A stretch of DNA of 10,963 nucleotides from an uncultured Candidatus Melainabacteria bacterium. GTDB lineage: Bacteria; Cyanobacteriota; Vampirovibrionia; Gastranaerophilales; Gastranaerophilaceae. The stretch is taken from NCBI GenBank assembly GCA_934777245.1, contig CAKVND010000058.1, positions 1 to 10,963 on the forward strand, given 5' to 3'. Below, one piece after another: positions 1 to 5,931 of this stretch (positions are counted from its first letter, which is position 1; the number at the start of each line of letters is the position of its first letter). The notes under the pieces are model-generated. The model was not told where the DNA came from. It was given only the letters and a program-made list of their open reading frames with translations, and ran no database searches. A program made the position numbers and the translations under genes.

Positions 1-348
1 AAGTCTAACAAAAAAATTTGAGCTTTCAATTCCTGATAAGCTCAAAATCCATGCAGTTATTGTTGTACCAATATTAGAACCCATAATCACGCCGATAGCT
101 TGTGATAATTTCATTATTCCTGAGTTAACTAAACCAACAAGCATAACGGTTACAGCTGATGATGATTGAATTGCCGCTGTAACACCGGCACCAAATACTA
201 AACTTTTTAACGGATTAGAAGTCATTTTCTTTAAAATTCTCTCTAATCGTCCGCCAGCGATTTTTTCTAAACCCGATGACATAATAGTAATACCATATAG
301 GAAGAACGCCAGCCCTCCACATAATGTGAATAATGAAAAGATGTCCAT
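1..348 (-). CDS. Na/Pi-cotransporter family membrane protein (N-terminal part, cut by window edge)
   Basis: The reading frame opens with ATG at 348 and runs without a stop for 116 codons to the window edge, so the C-terminus is missing. An AAGGA ribosome binding site lies about 8 nt upstream of the start. The protein begins with a hydrophobic helix (residues about 4-24), then a basic stretch. It carries the QSSSA motif (61-65) and GSNIGTT (90-96), the paired signatures of the Na_Pi_cotrans family (NptA/YjbB-like). Family members are inner-membrane proteins linked to sodium-dependent phosphate transport or phosphate efflux, often about 530-560 residues long with a C-terminal PhoU-like domain, which cannot be seen here. 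Family assignment is firm; direction of transport and exact substrate are not. It lies downstream of queD on the same strand, 136 nt away, so it may have its own promoter. Confidence 0.88.
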   Translation of the reverse strand, partial: MDIFSLFTLCGGLAFFLYGITIMSSGLEKIAGGRLERILKKMTSNPLKSLVFGAGVTAAIQSSSAVTVMLVGLVNSGIMKLSQAIGVIMGSNIGTTITAWILSLSGIESSNFFVRL

Positions 349-376
349 AATTTAAATCCTTTTCTTGCCTGATGAA

Positions 377-395
377 ATATGGTTTAAATCCATAT
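377..395 (-). repeat. Small hairpin in the leader of the Na/Pi gene
   Basis: ATATGG and CCATAT form a perfect 6-bp inverted repeat around a 7-nt loop (TTTAAAT). On the minus strand it would lie in the 5' leader, between the possible -10 and the ribosome binding site. GGATTTAAA occurs both within the hairpin and again just before the start codon. It could be a weak RNA structure or chance in AT-rich DNA. The remainder of 349-484 shows no gene and no clear terminator for queD. Confidence 0.3.
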
Positions 396-401
396 ATTTT
401 G

Positions 402-410
402 AGTGTATCA
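402..410 (-). promoter_or_regulatory. Possible extended -10 promoter for the Na/Pi gene
   Basis: On the minus strand the sequence reads TGATACACT, an extended -10 (TG-N-TACACT, 4 of 6 matches to TATAAT) about 54 nt upstream of the start codon. No good -35 box is seen at the usual distance. This is a weak call based on sequence resemblance only. Confidence 0.3.
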
Positions 411-484
411 CAAGAAAAAAAATATTACGAGAATAATAATCAAAACAAATTAAAACTGTAACTTTTCGTAAAAATTAATTTTAA

Positions 485-847
485 CTAGTTTTCTTCAAAA
501 TAACTGGCACAAGATGTTGCAGTTTCCCAAACTGAAATTTTAGAAACTTGAACAATTTTTTCTTTTAGTTTGTTATAAATAAACATTGCAATGATTTCGC
601 TGGAAGGACTTTCGTTTTTAAAGAATGGTAGTTCGTTGATATCTTTATGGTCTAACAAATCAAGAACGGCTTTTAATTCTTTTTTTAAAACTTTGTAATC
701 TACCAAAATATTACTTTTATCTAGAGCTTCACCTTTAACATATGCTTCTACCAGCCAGTTATGTCCGTGTTGATTTTCGCATTCACCATCATAATTTAAT
801 AAGTGGTGTGCTGCTGAAAAATATAATTGTGCTTTTAATTCAAACAT
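485..847 (-). CDS. queD: 6-carboxytetrahydropterin synthase / 6-pyruvoyl-tetrahydropterin synthase family protein
   Basis: This 120-residue protein has the length and motifs of the small zinc-dependent QueD/PTPS fold. The probable zinc ligands are His14 in FSAAH and His27 and His29 in HGH. Cys23 sits four residues before that HGH, in the position of the catalytic cysteine. It also has LDH at 65-67, the substrate-end glutamate in SSEIIA (Glu84), and a C-terminal VWETATS with Glu108. In bacteria this family usually converts dihydroneopterin triphosphate to 6-carboxytetrahydropterin, the second step of queuosine and other 7-deazaguanine pathways; some members act in tetrahydrobiopterin-type synthesis instead. 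No queC, queE or folE gene lies nearby, so the pathway is inferred from the family. An AAGGA site about 7 nt upstream supports the start. The upstream leader contains a perfect 11-bp hairpin. Confidence 0.87.
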   Translation of the reverse strand: MFELKAQLYFSAAHHLLNYDGECENQHGHNWLVEAYVKGEALDKSNILVDYKVLKKELKAVLDLLDHKDINELPFFKNESPSSEIIAMFIYNKLKEKIVQVSKISVWETATSCASYFEEN

Positions 848-868
848 GTTTTTTCCTTTTTAGTTTAT

Positions 869-899
869 GTCGTGTTGAATAAAAATTGTTCAACACGAC
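869..899. repeat. Perfect 11-bp hairpin followed by CTAC (intergenic repeat, copy 1)
   Basis: GTCGTGTTGAA (869-879) and its exact reverse complement (889-899) flank a 9-nt AT-rich loop. The right arm is followed directly by CTAC. It is not followed by a T-tract in either orientation as an intrinsic terminator would need. On the minus strand it reads GTAGGTCGTGTT and lies about 20 nt before the queD ribosome binding site, so it could fold in the queD leader RNA. Its shared layout with the next hairpin suggests a mobile or REP-like palindromic repeat. Confidence 0.7.
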
Positions 900-919
900 C
901 TACTTTTTTTCAAATTTTT

Positions 920-942
920 GTTGGGTTGAAAACCCAACCTAC
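920..942. repeat. 8-bp hairpin followed by CTAC (intergenic repeat, copy 2)
   Basis: GTTGGGTT (920-927) and AACCCAAC (931-938) pair perfectly around a GAA loop, and the right arm is followed by CTAC (939-942), as in the hairpin at 869-899. On the minus strand it reads GTAGGTTGGGTT, closely resembling an interspersed repeat common in cyanobacterial genomes. It begins 4 nt beyond the stop of the kinase gene but is followed by an A-tract rather than a T-tract in that direction, so it is a poor intrinsic terminator. Confidence 0.65.
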
Positions 943-945
943 ATT

Positions 946-1782
946 TTAACAACAAACTTCTGCTAATCTAACAAGAATTTTATCGGTAATAACTTTGATG
1001 TAATCCTTATCGACCATGCCATTAATTATACAATCTGCAATTTGATAAGTAGGTCTGATGTATTGTTGCGCAGTTGCATTTACATCTTTAAACTGTAAAT
1101 CAGCAGCTTCGCCTGTTTTTCCACGAGAAACCGCACGCTTGTACCAACGTTCTTTGATAACTTCGATTGGCGTATATACATAGACTTTAACATCCATGAT
1201 GTCGCGTACTTCTTTATTTAAAACGTATAAACCTTCCGTAAGAATTACTTTAGCCGGCTTTTTAATGTCGCCTTGCGGATTTGAAACGCAAGTCACAAAA
1301 TCATATTTAGGAGAAACTATTGTTTCACCTTGTTTTAAACCTAACAGATGCTCACGCATAAGCGCTAAATTTATTACATCAGGGGTGTCAAAACTGAATC
1401 CGGTTTTGAATAAAGCATCATAACTTCCGGCTTCTTGAAGCTCTTTTGAAGTATCTTTGTAATAATCATCTTGACGGATTACCGTGTAAATACCTTCTTT
1501 TTTGTCGCGGACAACTGCTTCTATAGTATTATCTACAAACACCGTTTTGCCTGAAGCACTTTCGCCTGTTATGCCAATAAGAAAAGTTTTTTTCTTTTCT
1601 TGAACAACTTTGCGCGCAATGTTTAAGATAAAATCGTCAGCAACTTTCAAAAATAGAGGTTGTTCTTCTTTTTTATCTTCTTCAAGAATTTCTTTTAGAG
1701 TGTCTACGATGTTGGATATAAGTTCCATATCCAAACGACTTGAGTAAAAATTGTAATTTGTTAATTCAAAAGTTTCCACCAT
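946..1782 (-). CDS. Uridine-kinase/phosphoribulokinase-like P-loop kinase with an N-terminal extension
   Basis: The 278-residue protein has a kinase core from about residue 66. It shows a Walker A loop GESASGKT (73-80), QDDYYKD (104-110, matching the DSFYKD-like acceptor-site motif of uridine kinases), FDTPD (131-135, like FDHPD), LTEGLY (181-186) after the sheet, and IRPTYQIADCII (242-253), like the uridine kinase C-terminal 'P...ADVII' segment. Uridine kinases phosphorylate uridine or cytidine with ATP or GTP in pyrimidine salvage. Two things depart from the usual enzyme: about 65 residues precede the P-loop (classical Udk has only a few), and the arginine-rich lid segment appears as KERWYKRAVSRGKTGE. 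The substrate may therefore differ, and no symbol is given. AAGGA 7 nt before the ATG supports the start. The gene diverges from pgk and its upstream region contains an operator-like palindrome. Confidence 0.8.
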   Translation of the reverse strand: MVETFELTNYNFYSSRLDMELISNIVDTLKEILEEDKKEEQPLFLKVADDFILNIARKVVQEKKKTFLIGITGESASGKTVFVDNTIEAVVRDKKEGIYTVIRQDDYYKDTSKELQEAGSYDALFKTGFSFDTPDVINLALMREHLLGLKQGETIVSPKYDFVTCVSNPQGDIKKPAKVILTEGLYVLNKEVRDIMDVKVYVYTPIEVIKERWYKRAVSRGKTGEAADLQFKDVNATAQQYIRPTYQIADCIINGMVDKDYIKVITDKILVRLAEVCC

Positions 1783-1800
1783 AAATCCGTCCTTAATTTA

Positions 1801-1819
1801 TTACTATATTGTATAGTAA
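1801..1819 (-). promoter_or_regulatory. Operator-like palindrome over the likely kinase promoter
   Basis: TTACTATA and TATAGTAA form a perfect 8-bp inverted repeat with a 3-nt centre (TTG), 19 bp overall. On the minus strand the half nearest the gene contains TATAGT, a 5-of-6 match to a -10 box, about 20 nt upstream of the kinase start. No convincing -35 box is seen. A dimeric repressor bound here would cover the promoter. The palindrome is seen directly; its use as promoter and operator is inferred. Confidence 0.5.
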
Positions 1820-1887
1820 ATAATAAAAAATTGCTCATGTTTTCATGCGGATTGTAAAAAAAATTTACTTTTTAATATTTGAAGCTT

Positions 1888-1927
1888 TATTAGAAACAAA
1901 ATTTGCAGGTGAATTATGTTTCTAATA
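1888..1927. repeat. 10-bp inverted repeat flanking the pgk -35 box
   Basis: TATTAGAAAC (1888-1897) is the exact reverse complement of GTTTCTAATA (1918-1927). The 20-bp spacer contains the -35 box, and the right arm runs into the first two bases of the -10 box. The arm centres are 30 bp apart, close to three helical turns. As it lies upstream of the predicted transcription start it would act as DNA, for example as paired operator half-sites, not as an RNA hairpin of the pgk transcript. Confidence 0.6.
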
Positions 1928-1931
1928 TAAT
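1903..1931 (+). promoter_or_regulatory. sigma70-type promoter of pgk
   Basis: A -35 box TTGCAG (1903-1908) and a perfect -10 TATAAT (1926-1931) are separated by 17 bp. The predicted transcript begins near 1938, giving a leader of about 33 nt before the pgk ATG at 1971. AAAGGA at 1957-1962 is the ribosome binding site, 8 nt from the start codon. Confidence 0.8.
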
Positions 1932-1970
1932 TATCATGCAACTATTTGCAAATAAGAAAGGAAAGAGATT

Positions 1971-3167
1971 ATGAAAAAATCAATTCAAGATTTAGGCGAC
2001 ATCAAAGGAAAAGTAGCTCTTGTTAGAGTTGACGTGAACGTTCCTCTTGATGAAAACAAAAATGTAACAGACGATACTCGTATTCAAGCTATCGTTCCAA
2101 CTGTAAAATTCTTAAAAGATAAAGGCGCTAGAATCGTTCTTATGGCTCACTTAGGCAGACCAAAAGGCGAAAGAAACATGGAATTTTCTTTAGCACCTGT
2201 TGCTAAATACATGGCTAAAGTTTTTGGCGAAGAAATCGTTTTCATTCCTTCTGTTGAAGAAGCAAAACCATTCGTTGAAAAACTTGTTGACGGTCAAATC
2301 GCTTTATTAGAAAATATCAGATTCTACAAAGCTGAAGAAGCTAAAGATGATGATATGACATTTGCAAACGAATTAGCAGCATTAGGTGATTTCTATGTAA
2401 ACGACGCTTTCGGCGCTGCTCACAGAAATCACACTTCAACTGCTAAATTGGCAAAAGTTCTTAAACCTGCAGTTTCAGGTTTGTTGATGGAAAAAGAAAT
2501 CAGATGCTTATCTCAAGCATTAGATAACCCAACAAGACCATTCACAGCTGTTGTTGGTGGTGCTAAAGTTTCTTCTAAAATTGGTGTTTTAGAAAACTTG
2601 TTAGACAAAGTTGATAATATGATTATCGGTGGCGGTATGGCTTATACATTCGTTAAAGCTAACGGCGGTAAAATCGGTAACTCAATTTGTGAAGATGACC
2701 AAATCGATGTTGCTAAGGCTATCGAAAAGAAAGCTCAAGAAAAGGGCGTTAAGCTTGTAATGGCTACAGATGTTCTTGTTACTGATGATTTTTCTGGTAA
2801 TGGTAAAAATGAATTCGTTAAGATTAACGAAATTCCTGATGGCTTTGAAGGCGTTGACGCTGGCCCTGATTCAAGAAAAGCTTTTGCTGATGTTCTTAAA
2901 TCTTCAAAAACAATTCTTATGAATGGCCCTGTTGGTGCTTTCGAAAATCCTAAATTCGCTGAAGGTACAAAAGCTGTATTAGAAGCTATCGTAGAAGCTA
3001 CAAAAGCTGGTGCAACATCAGTTATTGGTGGTGGTGATTCAGTTTCAGCTGCTAAGAAATTCTTTAAGGCTGAAGACTTCACTCATGTTTCAACCGGTGG
3101 CGGTGCTTCTTTAGAATTTATTGAAGGTAAAGTACTTCCGGGTGTTGCAGCATTGGATGACAAGTAG
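1971..3167 (+). CDS. pgk: Phosphoglycerate kinase
   Basis: This cytoplasmic glycolytic enzyme transfers phosphate from 1,3-bisphosphoglycerate to ADP, giving ATP and 3-phosphoglycerate. At 398 residues it has the normal bacterial length. The N-terminal substrate domain carries VRVDVNVP (18-25), Arg37, HLGRP (60-64), Arg117 in NIRFY and Arg152 in AAHR, the basic patch that binds 3-phosphoglycerate. The C-terminal nucleotide domain carries GGAKVSSKI (196-204), NGPVGAFE (318-325), the GGGDS loop (353-357) and STGGGASLE (374-382). All expected catalytic residues appear intact. It has a strong promoter with an inverted repeat around it, a good ribosome binding site, and a bidirectional terminator shared with the convergent pyk. 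No other glycolytic gene precedes it, so it is probably transcribed alone. Confidence 0.98.
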   Translation: MKKSIQDLGDIKGKVALVRVDVNVPLDENKNVTDDTRIQAIVPTVKFLKDKGARIVLMAHLGRPKGERNMEFSLAPVAKYMAKVFGEEIVFIPSVEEAKPFVEKLVDGQIALLENIRFYKAEEAKDDDMTFANELAALGDFYVNDAFGAAHRNHTSTAKLAKVLKPAVSGLLMEKEIRCLSQALDNPTRPFTAVVGGAKVSSKIGVLENLLDKVDNMIIGGGMAYTFVKANGGKIGNSICEDDQIDVAKAIEKKAQEKGVKLVMATDVLVTDDFSGNGKNEFVKINEIPDGFEGVDAGPDSRKAFADVLKSSKTILMNGPVGAFENPKFAEGTKAVLEAIVEATKAGATSVIGGGDSVSAAKKFFKAEDFTHVSTGGGASLEFIEGKVLPGVAALDDK

Positions 3168-3187
3168 AAATAAATTTTAAAATAAAT

Positions 3188-3217
3188 AAAGCGGAAGGTT
3201 TTAAAACCTTCCGCTTT
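3188..3217. terminator. Bidirectional intrinsic terminator between pgk and pyk
   Basis: The 30 bp form a perfect palindrome with a GC-rich core GCGGAAGG/CCTTCCGC flanked by A-tracts and T-tracts. It is followed by T-rich sequence on both strands (GTTTTATCTTT on plus, TTTATTTATTTT on minus). It starts 20 nt after the pgk stop and ends 3 nt from the pyk stop, so it should serve both convergent genes. Confidence 0.92.
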
Positions 3218-3220
3218 GTT

Positions 3221-4672
3221 TTATCTTTCTAATGGAGCTCCAATTCTATGAACTCGGATAAAGTTCGTTCTTCCTGTAATAAGTTTTGGAATAGAACCAA
3301 TAATGATTATTCTTTCGCCTTTTTTGAAATTGGTTTTTGTCAAAATGTAATTATCAATTTTTTCTAACAAATCCGCATCAAGAACTGTATCCCAGTCTTT
3401 TAAATCAGCGAAAATATCCCAATATAAGTTCAATCTTCTGCAAGTCGATTCCATGTCAGAAATTGCAAGAATTGGAACTGATGGTTTTAATTTTGATAAT
3501 AAACGCGGAGTATAGCCGGTATGTGTAAATGCCATAATTGCCTTTGCGTTTAAATCTTCAGCCATTTTTACCGCGGCATTAGAGATTGCTTGCGGTGAAA
3601 GTTCATAATGGTCATTCATTGCTAAATCTAAATTTGCAAATATAAAATCACCGCTTTCAACATTTGTTGCAATTTTAGTCATCATTTTTACAGCTTCAAT
3701 AGGATATTTTCCCATTGCAGTTTCACCTGAAAGCATTATAGCGTCTGTTCCATCAATAATTGCATTAGCTACATCACTTGCTTCTGCTCTTGTCGGAATC
3801 GGTTCTTCAATCATTGATTCAAGCATTTGAGTCGCTACAATACAAACTTTGCGTTCTTTTATAGCTGCTTCAACAATATGTTTTTGTGTCATTGGTACAT
3901 CTTCAGGAGACATTTCAATTCCCAAATCGCCTCTTGCTACCATAATTCCGTCTGTAACCTTTAAAATTTCTTCCAAATTTTCAACCGCTTGCGGTTTTTC
4001 TATTTTTGCAATTACAGGAATATTGCCGCCAAAATTTGCAATATGTTTTTTTGCAAGTTCAATGTCTTTAGCTTCTCTAACAAAAGAAAGTGCAATGTAG
4101 TCGGCATCATATTCAACAGCAAATCGAATGAATTCAACGTCTCTATCTGTTACAGCACTCAAGCTTGCAGTTGCTCCGGGGATATTGATACCTTTTCTCG
4201 GCTTAATAGTTTCTCCGTAAAGAACCTTGGCATGAACTCTTTTTCCTTCTATTGCGGTTACTTGTAATCCGATTTTGCCGTCATCTAATAAAATTTTATC
4301 GCCAACTTTAACATCATTTGCTATTCCGTCATAGTCTACCGGTATGATTTCGTTGTTATCAATTTTATTGGATGCTTCCAAAATGATTTCTTCACCGATT
4401 TTTATTTCTCTAGGAGTCGGAATATTGCCAACCCTGATTTTTGGACCTTGCAAATCAATAAGTATTGGGATAAATTTTCCGGTATCTTTTGATACTTGTC
4501 TTATATAATTTATGTTTTGTGCATGTCCTTCTTCATTTCCGTGAGAAGTGTTTAATCTAAACATTGTAGCGCCGGCTTTAACAAGTTCTAAAATCATTTC
4601 ATAATTTGAAGTTGCGGGTCCGAGCGTTGCAACTATTTTAGTTTTAGCTTGTTTAATTTTATTCGAATCCAT
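3221..4672 (-). CDS. pyk: Pyruvate kinase
   Basis: Pyruvate kinase converts phosphoenolpyruvate and ADP to pyruvate and ATP at the end of glycolysis. The 483-residue chain shows the A-domain start TKIVATLGPAT (11-21), RLNTSHG (39-45, with Thr where RLNFSHG is usual), and DLQGPKIR (73-80) opening the B domain. Then come the catalytic Lys223 and Mg ligand Glu225 in IAKIEK, ARGDLG with Asp249, TQMLESM (281-287) and LSGETAMGKYP. An allosteric-type C domain follows from about residue 355. There is no extra C-terminal PEP-utiliser domain as found in some Bacillus enzymes. Leu74, Gln75, Lys78 and Val81 match the combination described for potassium-independent pyruvate kinases (Lys at the position of muscle Glu117). 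GAGAGGA lies 4 nt before the ATG, slightly close. It has its own promoter and converges with pgk. Confidence 0.97.
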   Translation of the reverse strand: MDSNKIKQAKTKIVATLGPATSNYEMILELVKAGATMFRLNTSHGNEEGHAQNINYIRQVSKDTGKFIPILIDLQGPKIRVGNIPTPREIKIGEEIILEASNKIDNNEIIPVDYDGIANDVKVGDKILLDDGKIGLQVTAIEGKRVHAKVLYGETIKPRKGINIPGATASLSAVTDRDVEFIRFAVEYDADYIALSFVREAKDIELAKKHIANFGGNIPVIAKIEKPQAVENLEEILKVTDGIMVARGDLGIEMSPEDVPMTQKHIVEAAIKERKVCIVATQMLESMIEEPIPTRAEASDVANAIIDGTDAIMLSGETAMGKYPIEAVKMMTKIATNVESGDFIFANLDLAMNDHYELSPQAISNAAVKMAEDLNAKAIMAFTHTGYTPRLLSKLKPSVPILAISDMESTCRRLNLYWDIFADLKDWDTVLDADLLEKIDNYILTKTNFKKGERIIIIGSIPKLITGRTNFIRVHRIGAPLER

Positions 4673-4705
4673 AGTATCCTCTCTTTTGCTTATCTATACA
4701 GTTTT

Positions 4706-4734
4706 ATTATACCTAAAAATTTTTAACATGTATC
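4706..4734 (-). promoter_or_regulatory. Probable pyk promoter
   Basis: On the minus strand a perfect TATAAT (plus 4706-4711) lies 17 bp downstream of GATACA (plus 4729-4734), a partial -35 match. Transcription would begin near 4699, giving a leader of about 27 nt. The promoter is just downstream of the terminator of the preceding M48-like gene, so pyk appears to be a separate unit. Confidence 0.65.
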
Positions 4735-4754
4735 GTTTTGCTTGTGAATTAAAA

Positions 4755-4789
4755 ATAGGGGGCAAAACGTTATACGTTTTGCCCCCTAT
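4755..4789 (-). terminator. Strong intrinsic terminator of the M48-like gene
   Basis: Two perfectly complementary 16-nt arms (4755-4770 and 4774-4789) with a run of five G pairing with five C close over a TAT loop. On the minus strand the stem is followed by TTTTTAATT. It lies about 20 nt after the stop codon of the gene ending at 4808. Confidence 0.93.
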
Positions 4790-4807
4790 AAAATAAGATA
4801 TTTCAAA

Positions 4808-5638
4808 CTATTTTTCTGTTGATTCAGAAAGTGTTTTTAAGATTGTGTAAGAAGCATCCCAACCGCTTATTCCGCCGGTAGTTTTAAATTGAGCAATATC
4901 TTTTGCTCTAAGAGCCTTGTTTTTAGCTTGTTCTTTATTGAATTTTGCTAATTTTTTCTTGTTAGAATTTCTTTCTGTAACAATTGGAGTTGCATAAGCT
5001 AAGAAGCTTCTATATTCTTGGCAGCCGTAGCCCGCTTTAACTCTTGAAGGATAATTGTATGTCATGTAGTCATAAACATTCATTGCTCTTTCTGTGTTAG
5101 AAGGTTTGCCTTGTAAAGCTTCTAGAGTAGAACCCGGTCTTTTTGTGATAACAACAATCATTGCAAGAGGGTTGTAATTAGTTTTTGCTAGTAAGTCAAC
5201 ACCTGTAATATCAGCAGCTTTTTCGTCGCTTAGGTTTGTTTTATTTGCTAAGAATTCACTGTTAGCAGCTGTTGTGATTATATTTTCAGAACTTAATTTG
5301 CTTGTAATTGCATTCTTTGCTGCATTTCTCATTTGATTTTTAGAATAAGTGCCATTAATAATATGTCCCATTTCGTTCGCAATAACAGCAGCAACTTCGC
5401 TGTCGTTTCCTGCATAAGTTAAATCTGTGCTTGAAATTTGGATAACGTTTGTCAATGATGTGCCGGAATTGTCAGCTGCACCGTTAACAACTTTGAATGT
5501 AGTTTTAGCAGGTAAAGCGTTTTTTGTAATAATAGTTTTACCAACTGTAGAAACTCTGTCTGCTGCATTCCATTTTGCTGCAAATGCAGGTGAAACCATT
5601 AATGCTAGAGTAAACATAGATACTATAAATTTTTTCAT
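4808..5638 (-). CDS. Secreted M48-like peptidase-family protein with altered zinc motif (NEMGH)
   Basis: I place the start at 5638, not at the ATG at 5695, because AAAGGAGGG lies directly before it and the protein then opens with a clean signal peptide (MKKF..., hydrophobic to about 17, AFA cleavage site after residue 20). The 276-residue product resembles M48 metallopeptidases: EVAAVIANEMGH (81-92) matches their HExxH helix, and SDEKAADITGVDLLAKTNYNP (137-157) matches the segment carrying the third zinc ligand, here Glu139. PSNTERAMNVYDYM resembles the conserved region before the domain end. The first histidine of HExxH is Asn88 (codon AAC; CAC would restore His), while Glu89 and His92 remain. 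Normal zinc binding is doubtful, and it may be a pseudoprotease or a modified hydrolase. The C-terminal part, residues 225-250, is lysine-rich. It has its own promoter and terminator. Confidence 0.75.
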   Translation of the reverse strand: MKKFIVSMFTLALMVSPAFAAKWNAADRVSTVGKTIITKNALPAKTTFKVVNGAADNSGTSLTNVIQISSTDLTYAGNDSEVAAVIANEMGHIINGTYSKNQMRNAAKNAITSKLSSENIITTAANSEFLANKTNLSDEKAADITGVDLLAKTNYNPLAMIVVITKRPGSTLEALQGKPSNTERAMNVYDYMTYNYPSRVKAGYGCQEYRSFLAYATPIVTERNSNKKKLAKFNKEQAKNKALRAKDIAQFKTTGGISGWDASYTILKTLSESTEK

Positions 5639-5660
5639 AAACCCTCCTTTTTCAAACATG

Positions 5661-5669
5661 ATTGTAACA
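5661..5669 (-). promoter_or_regulatory. Probable extended -10 promoter of the M48-like gene
   Basis: The minus strand reads TG-T-TACAAT (TACAAT at plus 5661-5666, TG at 5668-5669), a 5-of-6 match with an extended -10. There is no clear -35 box at 17 bp. The start of transcription would be only about 15-20 nt before the ATG at 5638, which also argues against the upstream ATG at 5695. Confidence 0.5.
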
Positions 5670-5740
5670 TAAATAATAATTGATTGCTTTGTCATAAAAA
5701 TCTCAAATAACGTCGAACCAAAAGATAAAAGTTTTTAAAA

Positions 5741-5786
5741 AGCTGGATTCTTTAGCCTATTCGGCTTCAAAATGACGTCACGCTGG
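5741..5786. repeat. Palindromic intergenic repeat fragment (GCTGGATTCTTTAGCC type)
   Basis: The stretch reads GCTGGATTCTTTAGCC, a short loop, then GGCTTCAAAATGACGTCA. AGCC and GGCT pair around a 5-nt loop, and GGATTCT faces a decayed AGAATG-like arm (AAAATGAC). This resembles interspersed palindromic repeats found in many bacterial genomes next to CATTGCGAGGAG-type sequence. It lies in the stretch 5639-5931, which has no recognisable gene. Confidence 0.5.
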
Positions 5787-5801
5787 AAAGTCTAACTTTA
5801 A

Positions 5802-5845
5802 GTCATTGCGAGGAGCGGTGATTATTTTGACGACGAAGCAATTCA
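5802..5845. repeat. Degenerate CATTGCGAGGAGC / GACGAAGCAAT repeat
   Basis: GTCATTGCGAGGAGCGG (5802-5818) and CGACGAAGCAAT (5831-5842) form imperfect opposing ends (ATTGC...GCAAT) of a palindromic repeat of a kind widespread in bacterial intergenic DNA. The usual middle is replaced by TGATTATTTTGA, and a further GATGGCAATCAA at about 5907-5918 resembles another end piece. The copy looks decayed. No ORF or transposase accompanies it; the rest of this gap shows nothing else I can name. Confidence 0.5.
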
Positions 5846-5931
5846 TTGCATAAAAATAAATTAGCTTTATCGGACAATAGCATGAACGTGAATACTTTTT
5901 AGAAAGATGGCAATCAATTTCTATGTTTAAA

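Noticed and set aside
869..942. The two hairpins as a CRISPR remnant or as terminators
   Set aside because: The two stems differ in sequence and there is no regular spacer-repeat pattern. Neither hairpin is followed by a T-tract in the direction of the flanking genes.
2735..3082. Minus-strand ORF opposite pgk
   Set aside because: It lies wholly inside the well-supported pgk gene in antisense, with low-complexity Ser/Pro/Ala composition.
3337..4267. Plus-strand ORFs opposite pyk
   Set aside because: All are antisense to conserved pyruvate kinase motifs and have no features of their own.
5639..5695. Longer start of the M48-like gene at 5695, adding 19 residues
   Set aside because: The start at 5638 has an excellent AAAGGAGGG site and opens directly with a signal peptide; the extra 19 residues would mask it, overlap the likely -10 box and have no comparable ribosome site.
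5696..5931. Possible small gene in the gap after the M48-like gene
   Set aside because: No ORF with a ribosome site is seen; the sequence is better explained by decayed palindromic repeats.
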